Origin: Amycolatopsis coloradensis
GTDB taxonomy: Bacteria > Actinomycetota > Actinomycetes > Mycobacteriales > Pseudonocardiaceae
Assembly (NCBI RefSeq): GCF_037997115.1
Contig: NZ_CP150484.1
Location: forward strand, 8,808,155 to 8,859,729
Direction of reading: 5' to 3'
Length of the DNA: 51,575 bases
Shown in pieces: positions 41,570 through 48,820 of this stretch; the stretch's first letter is position 1; every line of letters starts with the position of its first letter. The notes beneath the pieces were generated by a model. That model saw only the letters and a list, made by a program, of their open reading frames with translations. It did no database searches and had not been told where the DNA came from. Made by a program: the position numbers and the translations under genes.

Positions 41570-41716
41570 TCATTCCTCGTCGGGCTTGGCGTGGTCCGCC
41601 CGGCCCGGATGCGGGTCCCGGGAGAGGTCGATCAACGGATGTACGGGTGCCCCCTCCGGCGCCGCGTGACTCCCCCGCCTGGGTTCTTCGCTGCTTTCCT
41701 TCTGCTCGGCGTCCAC
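41570..41716 (-). CDS. Small hydrophilic protein, 48 aa
   Basis: GTG start with an excellent ribosome binding site (GAGGGGAGG, 5 bp before the start). 48 residues (MDAEQKESSEEPRRGSHAAP, then EGAPVHPLIDLSRDPHPGRA, then DHAKPDEE). Very polar, acidic, no membrane segment, no cysteine; third positions mostly G/C. Unknown family. Transcribed towards rpsL and may have its own promoter in the 170 bp before the YbaB-like gene on the other strand. Confidence 0.5.
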   Translation of the reverse strand: MDAEQKESSEEPRRGSHAAPEGAPVHPLIDLSRDPHPGRADHAKPDEE

Positions 41717-41886
41717 GACGCCTCCCCTCGTTCGTACTGATACCGCCCTGCTCGGCGGACCACGCTACCTATTCCCCTATCGGGTGAGCCGGATGGATCC
41801 GGAAAGCACACCATCGCGTCAGACCCGTGAATAGGTCACGATGGCCGCGGTGATAGCGGTCACACGCACTTGCACGGGGAGGCTCC

Positions 41887-42465
41887 ATGTCGGCCGAGTT
41901 CGAACAGCTGGTCGCCGAGTTCGAGAAATTCCAATCCAAGATCAAACAGGCCGAGACGCAGTTCGCGAAGGTCGGCGAGATGCAGGGCGAACTGGCGGAA
42001 CTGGAGTCGGTGGCGACGTCGCCGGACCGCTCGGTCACCGTCGTCGCGGGGCCCGGCGGGTCCGTGAAGGACATTCGTCTCAGCCCGGAAGCCCTTCGGC
42101 AGCAACCACAACAGCTCGCCGCCGCCATCCTGTCCACTTTGCACACCGCGGTGGCCGACGCGGCACGGAAGCAGGCGGGGATCGTCGACGCGCGGTTCGG
42201 CGGGGCCTTCCATCTGAACGTCGAAGAACAGGTCCTCGAAGCCCAAGCGGAAGCGCTGGGAACCACGGCGGACGATCTGCGGTCTCAGATGTCGGAGGAG
42301 CCACCACAGAACACCGCGCGCCGCCCTCGGAACGAAGACGACTTCAGCGAGGAGACGGTGCTCCGGCGGTCGGACGAACCGACTCCCGGGCCGGCGCCGT
42401 CCGGCGGGAACTCGGCCGGTGACCAGTTCCTCAAGAACCTGTTCGACGAGGAGGATCACCGATGA
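41887..42465 (+). CDS. YbaB/EbfC-family protein, T7SS-linked
   Basis: 192 aa, ATG with GGGGAGG upstream. Residues ~1-100 match the YbaB/EbfC nucleoid-associated fold: a long N-terminal helix (FEQLVAEFEKFQSKIKQAET), the strands SVTVVAGPGGSVKDIRLSPE and a second helix (LAAAILSTLHTAVADAARKQ). A polar, disordered tail (RRPRNEDDFSEE..., PTPGPAPSGGNS) ends in FLKNLFDEEDHR. EspL-like YbaB proteins occur in mycobacterial ESX loci, and this one leads an operon of EspC- and WXG-like genes. Its stop overlaps the next start (ATGA). Confidence 0.82.
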   Translation: MSAEFEQLVAEFEKFQSKIKQAETQFAKVGEMQGELAELESVATSPDRSVTVVAGPGGSVKDIRLSPEALRQQPQQLAAAILSTLHTAVADAARKQAGIVDARFGGAFHLNVEEQVLEAQAEALGTTADDLRSQMSEEPPQNTARRPRNEDDFSEETVLRRSDEPTPGPAPSGGNSAGDQFLKNLFDEEDHR

Positions 42466-42794
42466 CCGGACCAGGCGGGCACGCGGTCAAGACGCAGGCC
42501 TTGACCGACTACGCCAACAAGCTCGGCTATTACAAGGACGAGGCAGGCAAATTCGGCGATCTCGTCGACCAGGCGGACGTCACGGACAAGTCGTGGGGCC
42601 TGATCGGGCTCGCGGTGAAGCAGACCTACACCGGCAAACTCGCCGACCTGCGTGAGCTCCTCGAGCTGATGAAGACCGGGGTCGACTCGTTCTCCGGGAA
42701 GATGACCCAGGCGGCGTCGATCTACAACGGCTTCGAAAACGACGCGACGATCACCCTGGGGAAGTACGAAGCCAAGATCGACGGACCGAAGTGA
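42462..42794 (+). CDS. EspC-like T7SS target protein
   Basis: 110 aa, coupled to the YbaB-like gene by an ATGA overlap. Helical hairpin: VKTQALTDYANKLGYYKDEA, a turn with TDKSWGLIG, then LRELLELMKTGVDSFSGKMT and YNGFENDATITLGKYEAKI. Matches the EspC/DUF2580 pattern (N-terminal helix, G-containing turn, second helix ending in Y...D), similar in plan to the protein at 10973-11287. Likely exported or a partner of the next protein; no signal peptide. Confidence 0.75.
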   Translation: MTGPGGHAVKTQALTDYANKLGYYKDEAGKFGDLVDQADVTDKSWGLIGLAVKQTYTGKLADLRELLELMKTGVDSFSGKMTQAASIYNGFENDATITLGKYEAKIDGPK

Positions 42795-42807
42795 GCTGGG
42801 GGACGGC

Positions 42808-43971
42808 ATGACCGACGAGAAGGCGAGCATCGCCGCCGGCGTCAAGATCACGGGTGACGACAGCTTCGGCAAGAACGCACTCGACGCGGCGAAGAAGGTG
42901 CCGATCGCGGGCAAGGGCGTCACCACCGTCGCCAACGCCTACGAGAAGTTCAGCACCGCGCAGGGCCCCGGCGACCTGGTGGCCGCCGGCGGGCAGCTGG
43001 TACAGGACGGCGCCGGGTTCATCGCGGGGGCCGGCGCGGATCTCGCGAGCTTCGTGCTCGACCCGGTCGGCTGGCTGGTCAGCAACGGCCTCAACATCCT
43101 GATCGAGCTGATCCAGCCGCTGCAGGACGCGCTGCACTTCGTCACGGGTGACGGCCCGGCGCTCAAGACCGCGGCGGGCAACTTCGGCAACATCGCCAAG
43201 GGCTTCGTCACGCTGGCCGACGACTTCGTCAAGACCGGCGACGAGTCCCTAAAGGACTGGGTGGGCGACGCGGGCGACGCCGCCAGGAACGCGCTCGGCG
43301 ACTTCGCCGTCGGCATCAAGGGCATCGGCAACAGCGCCGGGACGGTGGCCGAGACGCTGCAGATGTGGTCGATGGTGATGACCGTCATCGAAGAGGTCGT
43401 CAAATCGATCATCTCCGAGCTGGTCACCTGGGCCATCTACATCTGGCTGCCCGCGCTGGCCGCTTCGGTGGTGAGCCTCGGCTCGTCGGTGGCCGCCGCG
43501 ATGACCGCGACGATCGCCAAGGCCGCGAGCGCGATGGGCAAGATCACCAAGCACCTCGGCAAACTCGGCAAGCTGCTCGACAAGTTCATGGGCTTCATGC
43601 TCAAGTGGACCGACGACCTGGTCAAACAGGGTTCGAAGCTGACGAAGGCCGGCAAGGTCGGGATGACCCCCGGCCAGGAGAAGGCGATCGTCGGCGCGTT
43701 CGCGAAGGGCTCCGGGACTCAGCTGGGCACCTTCGGCGACGCCGCGAAGGACGTCCTCAAGGGTGTGCCGAACCAGGCGATCAAGCAGGTGGTCGGGGTC
43801 AACCCCAGCGATCTGTCGAAGGGTTCGGCCTACCAGGGCAAGGCGGCGTTCGACTTCGCGAACAAGGCCATCGACAACACCAGGAACACCACGACCGCGC
43901 AGGAGTACGGCCGGACCGGCGGTCGCCACAGCGAAGAGGAGACGCGCGAGAACCTCGACATGGACCAGTAG
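42808..43971 (+). CDS. Putative T7SS substrate with WxG-like turn and hydrophobic core
   Basis: 387 aa, GGGGGA ribosome binding site. The first part is small-residue-rich (FIAGAGADLASFVLDPVGWL), followed by helices with a WxG-like turn (SLKDWVGDAGDAARNALGDF, near residue 150). A hydrophobic helix pair (MWSMVMTVIEEVVKSIISEL; TWAIYIWLPALAASVVSLGS) and a Lys-rich segment (ITKHLGKLGKLLDKFMGF) follow, then a polar C-terminus ending in charged residues. The layout resembles EspA/EspE- and PPE-like type VII proteins, but I cannot assign a family. It may insert into or span a membrane. Confidence 0.72.
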   Translation: MTDEKASIAAGVKITGDDSFGKNALDAAKKVPIAGKGVTTVANAYEKFSTAQGPGDLVAAGGQLVQDGAGFIAGAGADLASFVLDPVGWLVSNGLNILIELIQPLQDALHFVTGDGPALKTAAGNFGNIAKGFVTLADDFVKTGDESLKDWVGDAGDAARNALGDFAVGIKGIGNSAGTVAETLQMWSMVMTVIEEVVKSIISELVTWAIYIWLPALAASVVSLGSSVAAAMTATIAKAASAMGKITKHLGKLGKLLDKFMGFMLKWTDDLVKQGSKLTKAGKVGMTPGQEKAIVGAFAKGSGTQLGTFGDAAKDVLKGVPNQAIKQVVGVNPSDLSKGSAYQGKAAFDFANKAIDNTRNTTTAQEYGRTGGRHSEEETRENLDMDQ

Positions 43972-43980
43972 GGTCGCCCG

Positions 43981-45417
43981 ATGGACGATCAGCTGGCCGG
44001 GCCGTGGCTCATCGCCGGTGGATACACCGTGGCCCTGGTGCTGTTACTGCTCGGCGGCCGGTTCGACGGACGGCGGCCGACCGCGGCCGCCGTCAGCTAC
44101 GCGCTCTGCGGGATCCTCGTCTCCGAGACGTCGCTGTACTGGCTCTCGGCGGGGTCCGGCAGCGCGGTGCCCGGCTGGCTGTGGTTCGCGTTCCCCCTGG
44201 TCATCGCGGCTCTGGCGGCCTGGCGGGGGTATCGGCAGAAGACGTGGATCGGCAGGCTCGACGGATCCGGTGAGCCTAGCTTCGGCGTACTCCCCTCGCG
44301 GGGGATCGCCGTCACCCACGCGTCGCCCGAGTCGGTGGTGACCGCGGTCGAGTTCGACCACAACGGGCACCGTCTGCTCGGGGTCGAGTACCGGCTCGGC
44401 GGCTCGGCGGACTTCCCGGAACTGGCCAGGACAGCTGACCTGACCGATGGGACGTACGCCCTGATCCAGCTTCGGACGCCGGTCGTGCCGTCGGTCGTCA
44501 TCACCCCCGCGACGGGTGCCTTCGAGCCGGAGCGGTTCACTCCGCTGGAGGACGCCCGCATCACGCGGAACACCGTCGGGGCGCCGAAGCCGGATGCCCT
44601 GCTGCAGCGGTTCGAGACCGGCACGGAGTTCGGCCGCCGGTTCACCGTGACGACGTCCGATCCGGAGTTCGCCGAGGCTCTTCTCTCCCCCGGCGTCCGC
44701 GCGCTGTTCGAAGGCGATCCGTGGTTCCGGGTCCGCGAAGTCGCCTTCCACGGCGGTTCACTGTGGACCTCCGAAGCCGGGACGCTGACCGAAGAGATGA
44801 TGTTCGCCGACTCGCGCCGTCTGGCCGTCCTGGCGTCCGAAGTGGACTGGGAAGACGCGGACTTTCGTTCGGTGGCGGCCGCGTCCGACACCAGCGACGC
44901 CGGCTGGCTCGGCGGACGGCGAGGCCCGCTCGCCGGGCTCCGCGGTCCGCTCAACCGGCGCCGGGAAACGGCCGGACGACAGCCGCTGTCGACGCTGTCG
45001 CTGGTCGCGCGCACGGTCGTCGCGCTCGCCCTGGTGCTGCCTGGGCTGGCGCTCGCGGTGAACTCACTGACCGCGCTGACCGGGCTCGCCCCCGAGGCGC
45101 GGCTCACCGTGACCGCGACGCTGCGGGCGGAGGCGAGCACTTCGAGCTGCACCAGCTGCGGCAACGGCAACCTGGTGGACGGCACCTACGAACTCGACGG
45201 CGAGACGCACGAGGTGAAGGACCTGCGGTGGATGTCCTTCGGAACGTTCCCGGAGCGGGGTGACGTCGTCGACATCGCCGTGACGCCGCTGTGGTGGCAT
45301 CCGCTGATCGAGGGCAAGGACACCGGCGTCTTCCTGCTGCTGATCGGGCTGGCGCCCGTCCTCGCCGGTGCCCTCCTCGCCAAGGCGACCTTCGCCCCGC
45401 GCCCGCGTCGCGTTTAG
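43981..45417 (+). CDS. Membrane protein of unknown function at the end of the T7SS-like operon
   Basis: 478 aa. Three membrane helices at the N-terminus (LIAGGYTVALVLLLLGG; AVSYALCGILVSETSLYWLS; WLWFAFPLVIAALAAWRGY), a ~230-residue soluble domain, then two helices (LSLVARTVVALALVLPGLAL and VFLLLIGLAPVLAGALLAK) flanking a loop with a CTSCGNG cysteine pair. That loop is probably outside and may form a disulfide. No recognised family. The stop is the TAG inside palindrome copy 22 (GTT TAG, end PRRV). Confidence 0.8.
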   Translation: MDDQLAGPWLIAGGYTVALVLLLLGGRFDGRRPTAAAVSYALCGILVSETSLYWLSAGSGSAVPGWLWFAFPLVIAALAAWRGYRQKTWIGRLDGSGEPSFGVLPSRGIAVTHASPESVVTAVEFDHNGHRLLGVEYRLGGSADFPELARTADLTDGTYALIQLRTPVVPSVVITPATGAFEPERFTPLEDARITRNTVGAPKPDALLQRFETGTEFGRRFTVTTSDPEFAEALLSPGVRALFEGDPWFRVREVAFHGGSLWTSEAGTLTEEMMFADSRRLAVLASEVDWEDADFRSVAAASDTSDAGWLGGRRGPLAGLRGPLNRRRETAGRQPLSTLSLVARTVVALALVLPGLALAVNSLTALTGLAPEARLTVTATLRAEASTSSCTSCGNGNLVDGTYELDGETHEVKDLRWMSFGTFPERGDVVDIAVTPLWWHPLIEGKDTGVFLLLIGLAPVLAGALLAKATFAPRPRRV

Positions 45418-45430
45418 CGGGCTAAACGCG
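45409..45430. repeat. Dispersed palindrome, copy 22 (stop codons for two convergent genes)
   Basis: Perfect copy. The TAG on the plus strand (45415-45417) ends the membrane protein gene and the TAG on the minus strand (45422-45424) ends the GNAT gene, so both proteins finish in RV. Confidence 0.96.
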
Positions 45431-45922
45431 ATCCGGCACCGCCGGGGCCAGGGACTTCGCGAAGTAGTGGTGCGCGTAGGGGTCGTCGTTGAAGGGCTCG
45501 ACCGTCTCGTAGCCGAGGCGTGCGTACAGAGCCCTCGCCTCGACGAGATCGTCTCGGGTGTCGAGGCGGATCAGCGTGGCCCCGAGGCCGCGGGCGACGT
45601 CCTCGGCGGCGGCCACGAGCAGCGCCGCGCCGCCTTTGCCGCGCTCGGACTTCCGCAGGAAGACGCGTTTGAGTTCGGCGGTGTCGGGCGCGACGACCCG
45701 GAGACCGGCACAGCCGGCCAGCACCCTGTCCCGTCGCGCGAGGAGGAAGGCACCTGTCGGCGGGACCATGTCGCGGCTGTGGTTCTCCTCGAGCAAGACG
45801 TCGAGCTCCTCTTCGGTGACCTGGCGCTCGTAGTAGCGCGACGCGATCTCGTCCAAGTACTCGCGCAGCAGCTGGGCGGCGTCCGGGTGATCGACGGGGG
45901 TGACTTCGAAGCTCCAGGTCAT
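45422..45922 (-). CDS. GNAT-family N-acetyltransferase
   Basis: 166 aa, ATG start. The acetyl-CoA site is visible: LKRVFLRKSERGKGGAALLV (Q/RxxGxG/A-type, here RGKGGA), followed by GATLIRLDTRDDLVEARALY and the C-terminal strand ARLGYETVEPFNDDPYAHHY. Transfers an acetyl group to an unknown amine. The end (PDRV) is encoded by the palindrome. Single gene, transcribed towards the T7SS-like operon. Confidence 0.9.
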   Translation of the reverse strand: MTWSFEVTPVDHPDAAQLLREYLDEIASRYYERQVTEEELDVLLEENHSRDMVPPTGAFLLARRDRVLAGCAGLRVVAPDTAELKRVFLRKSERGKGGAALLVAAAEDVARGLGATLIRLDTRDDLVEARALYARLGYETVEPFNDDPYAHHYFAKSLAPAVPDRV

Positions 45923-45970
45923 GGCTACATTCTGCCCATCGTGGCCACCGGTTTTCGCTGGGCGCCGGAT

Positions 45971-45992
45971 CGCGATTAGGGGGCTAAACGCA
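45971..45992. repeat. Dispersed palindrome, copy 23 (stop of the MmpS-like remnant)
   Basis: CGCGATTAGG, GG, GCTAAACGCA flanked by GAT and GGTC. On the minus strand it codes for the last residues and the TAA of the pseudogene. Confidence 0.93.
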
Positions 45993-46373
45993 GGTCAGGA
46001 GGGGCGAGGCGGCCGGCACACGTGGCGACCTCTCCGGGGGCCGACTTCTCCGAGGTGACGACGGCGCCGCCCACGGCCACCCGGCATTCGACGGCGCCCT
46101 CGCCCTGCCCCATCAGCTGGGCGGTCGGCGGCGTGCCGGTGTTCTTCCACGTGAGCTCCTTGCGCCACGGCAGCGACACCTGCAGCTCCTGGTGCACGAG
46201 CCCCAGCCCGTTCGAGTCATAGACCACGGTCGCGGTCCCCGCCCGGCGAGCTCGTACGCGATCCGCCAGTCGTTCGACACCGGCTGCGGCTGTGCCTGGC
46301 TGAGCGTCCGCGTGATCGTGCGGTCCGGTCCCCGCGACGGCGCGGCCTCGGTCGGCTCGCCGACCACGGCCAC
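45976..46373 (-). pseudogene. MmpS-like secreted protein, frameshifted remnant
   Basis: Two overlapping frames together make one MmpS-type domain: upstream (from 46373) NDWRIAYELAG, downstream (+1 relative shift near 46240, in a GGGCGGGG run) GTATVVYDSNGLGLVHQELQ, then VSLPWRKELTWKNTGTPPTA and GEGAVECRVAVGGAVVTSEK. The pattern (YEL.G.AT..Y, LPW, GEG...C...G) fits the MmpS/secreted-protein family. The usual N-terminal membrane anchor is missing, so the 5' end is also lost. One base missing would explain the shift; a sequencing error in the G-run is possible. Confidence 0.65.
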
Positions 46374-46401
46374 GGTCTCGGCCTGCGGTTCCTCACCGAA
46401 A

Positions 46402-46434
46402 GCGGCGGCGCGGCCCCGGGAGCCGCGCCGCCGC
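46402..46434 (-). terminator. Strong hairpin downstream of the small secreted protein gene
   Basis: 13-bp perfect stem (46402-46414 with 46422-46434) with a 7-base loop (CCCGGGA on the plus strand), 5 bp after the stop at 46440. No T-tract; acts probably as terminator on the minus strand. Confidence 0.75.
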
Positions 46435-46439
46435 GGAAG

Positions 46440-46673
46440 TCAGGACGGCAGCAGCCGGCCGGGGACGCCGTTGAGCGACTGGACGAGGCCCAGCACCGGG
46501 ACGCCGAGCGGCGCGAACGTCCAGATGTTGTGGAGGTCGCTCGTGTCGGGTTCGTCGACGACCACGACCTCGTTCGGGGCGTCCTGCGCGGCGAGCGCCG
46601 GAGCGGCCGAGCCGAGCACGACGAGGCCGGCGAGCGCGGCGCCGGTGACCACGCGGACGAAGGTCTTCTTCAT
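46440..46673 (-). CDS. Small secreted protein, 77 aa (A)
   Basis: ATG with AAGGAGAA upstream. A Sec signal peptide (MKKTFVRVVTGAALAGLVVL, ending PALAAQ) leaves a mature chain of ~48 residues: DAPNEVVVVDEPDTSDLHNI then WTFAPLGVPVLGLVQSLNGV. No cysteine. Rich in Val, Asp and Pro. Unknown family. Same length and same strand as the next gene upstream, with a hairpin behind it. Confidence 0.8.
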   Translation of the reverse strand: MKKTFVRVVTGAALAGLVVLGSAAPALAAQDAPNEVVVVDEPDTSDLHNIWTFAPLGVPVLGLVQSLNGVPGRLLPS

Positions 46674-46699
46674 GAGATTCTCCTTTGTTGGTAACGGTT

Positions 46700-46933
46700 T
46701 TACGAAATCGGCGTGATGATCCCGTAGATCGGGGCGAGGAGGTCGGTGGGCACGGGGACGGTCGGTCCGAGCAGTCCGCCGAGGTCGAGGCCGGGGATCA
46801 GCCAGACCGCGGGGTCGCCGCCGCCGGTGGGCAGACCCGGCAGCGGGTCGGCCGAGGCGACGCCGCCGGCGAGTCCGGACAGCGCGCCCGCGACGGCGAG
46901 CGGCAGCAGCACACGGGCCGCGATTCGCTTCAT
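46700..46933 (-). CDS. Small secreted protein, 77 aa (B)
   Basis: ATG with AGGGAG upstream. Sec signal peptide (MKRIAARVLLPLAVAGALSG, ending GVASADP) and a mature chain rich in Gly, Pro and Leu (LPTGGGDPAVWLIPGLDLGG, ending LLAPIYGIITPIS). No cysteine. Its mature sequence has little similarity to protein A apart from hydrophobic PVPVxxLxxP-like runs. Probably co-transcribed with A and with the membrane protein upstream. Confidence 0.8.
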   Translation of the reverse strand: MKRIAARVLLPLAVAGALSGLAGGVASADPLPGLPTGGGDPAVWLIPGLDLGGLLGPTVPVPTDLLAPIYGIITPIS

Positions 46934-46979
46934 CTCTACTCCCTTTTTCCTTACCGCTGCTGGAATCGAGCGGAATCCT

Positions 46980-48740
46980 TCACCGCAGTACCGAGCTGAC
47001 CGGCACGATCGTGCCGTCGGGGATCCATTGCCCCGCGTAGTTCCGGTCGGCGATCATCCCGACGGCGTGCGGTTCGCCCGGGTACATCGGCATCGCGTTG
47101 ACCTGGGCCGCCGCGAAGATCTGGACGTCGCCGTTGATCGACCTCCACTGCTCGCCCAGCCAGCTCCGGAAGCCGCCGAGCGTGGGACTTTCGCCACCGA
47201 AGGCGTCGCCCGCCGCGACGGCGAAGCTGACGGCGACCTGCTCACGCGGGTCGAATCTCAGCGGCACCGAGGAGCTCGCGACGGAGTTGACGATCGGCCC
47301 GTTCAGCAGCCAGGGCGCCAGGTACAGGCCGTATTGATGGGTCGGCTTGAGCCGCTGGGACTCGGCCGCGCGGGTCATCGCCGTGTAGCCGCCCGCCCAG
47401 CCGGACACGACGACCAGCGCGGTGTTCGGGCCCGCCTCGGTCTGCACCGGCAGACCGAAACGCGCGGCGGTCTCGCGGACCAGCTTCGCGGCGGCCACGC
47501 TGCGCGGCGAGGTGTCCTCGACGAGGGTGAGCGCGGACGGCTTGCGTCCGGCGAGGAATTCGACGAGTTTGACGAGAGAACCGCTGTCCTCACTGGAAAG
47601 CGCGTCCGCCGGGCATGAGGTGAGGGCTTCACGGCGATCGGCGATCAGGCCGCCCAGTGCCGCCGAAGCGCACTCGGGCGCGTCCGCGTCCTCGATGGCG
47701 GGGCCTGGCTCCTCCCCCGCGTCGACCTCGATCTTCGTCTTCTCCTCGCCGCGGCTGATGACCAGGTCGCTCCGCCCCCTCGGCAGGTCGACCTCGCCCC
47801 AGGTGCCCTCGGCGCCGGGCCGCACGATGGCCTTGCCGATCAGGCCGCCTTCGATTCCGGCGGACAGGTCTCCTCCCGCGCTCGCGGGGAAATGGACGAG
47901 GTTCTTGCCGGGCCGCTGCGGGCTCACCAGTACGGGGAACCGCTGCTCGCCGAGGGCCGCGTCGGCGAGCAGCGCGACACCGGGAACCGGGAGCTCGGGC
48001 GGTTCGGGAATGGCCGCGAGGGCGCTCCAGGCGACGAATCCGACGGCCACGGCTGCCGCGCCGAACCGATAGGCACGCGTGGATTCTCTGTCCGAGAGGA
48101 AGAAACCCGCGACGACGGTGGCGACGATCGGCAACAGCGCGATCACCAGCAACGTGAGCCCGAAGAGCGTGCCGTAGATCCGGCGATCGAACCCGAGACC
48201 GGAGGAGAACAGCTGGACCGCGCCCGCGACGACGAGAACTCCGCCCAGTGTCAGGGAAAGTGGGCCGAGCCGGAAGGTCGTCTGGCGCCATTGCTCCGCG
48301 GGTACCCAGACGGAGTGAACGGTGACGCCGAACCACAAGGCCGCGGCCGCGACGTAGACGGTGTCGATGGCGAATTCGACGCCTGTCCGCCCGAGCGAGG
48401 TTTCGAGCACCACCAATGCGGCGAGCGCGAGGGCCGCCCAGCGGCCCGCCGACGGACGGCGGATCAGGACGGGAATGGCCAGCGCGAGCACGAGATGCAC
48501 GATCAGCGCGATGACGTTGACGTCGGTCGCGAAGGCGGAAACCGCGGCGAGCGCGGCGGAAAGCCCGCCGAGTACGGCGATGGTGAGCCGAAGCCGTCGG
48601 GGCAGCTCACCCACCAGCGGGCGCAGGATCCCTGTGCCGGCAAGGAAAGCGGTCGCCAGCAGAAGTCCGAGCCGGAGCAGGACGAGGGCGATGTCGACTC
48701 CGGTCGAACCCGAACTCGCCGGGATGACGTGGTGATCCAT
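46980..48740 (-). CDS. CopD-like polytopic membrane protein with large extracytoplasmic domain
   Basis: 586 aa, ATG with GGAGAAG upstream. The N-terminal ~250 residues hold about eight helices arranged as in CopD-type copper-resistance proteins (IALVLLRLGLLLATAFLAGT; LTIAVLGGLSAALAAVSAFA; IALIVHLVLALAIPVLI; YGTLFGLTLLVIALLPIVAT), starting MDHHVIPASSG with a His pair. The C-terminal ~330 residues form an outside domain with alternating alpha/beta segments (TALVVVSGWAGGYTAMTRAA) and cysteines (PECASAALG, SCPADAL). Family of that part unknown. Copper handling is a hypothesis from the helix pattern. Confidence 0.75.
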   Translation of the reverse strand: MDHHVIPASSGSTGVDIALVLLRLGLLLATAFLAGTGILRPLVGELPRRLRLTIAVLGGLSAALAAVSAFATDVNVIALIVHLVLALAIPVLIRRPSAGRWAALALAALVVLETSLGRTGVEFAIDTVYVAAAALWFGVTVHSVWVPAEQWRQTTFRLGPLSLTLGGVLVVAGAVQLFSSGLGFDRRIYGTLFGLTLLVIALLPIVATVVAGFFLSDRESTRAYRFGAAAVAVGFVAWSALAAIPEPPELPVPGVALLADAALGEQRFPVLVSPQRPGKNLVHFPASAGGDLSAGIEGGLIGKAIVRPGAEGTWGEVDLPRGRSDLVISRGEEKTKIEVDAGEEPGPAIEDADAPECASAALGGLIADRREALTSCPADALSSEDSGSLVKLVEFLAGRKPSALTLVEDTSPRSVAAAKLVRETAARFGLPVQTEAGPNTALVVVSGWAGGYTAMTRAAESQRLKPTHQYGLYLAPWLLNGPIVNSVASSSVPLRFDPREQVAVSFAVAAGDAFGGESPTLGGFRSWLGEQWRSINGDVQIFAAAQVNAMPMYPGEPHAVGMIADRNYAGQWIPDGTIVPVSSVLR

Positions 48741-48820
48741 GGGAGCTTCTCCGAACAGATCGGCGGAGCCGTGGGTGGCGGGGTGCGCCCGCCACCCACG
48801 ACCTTCCGCGCCGAGCAGGG

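Noticed and set aside
41192..41740. 182-aa open frame upstream of rpsL on the plus strand
   Set aside because: No ribosome binding site, Pro/Arg/Ser-rich composition without pattern; it overlaps the rpsL start region and the better 48-aa candidate.
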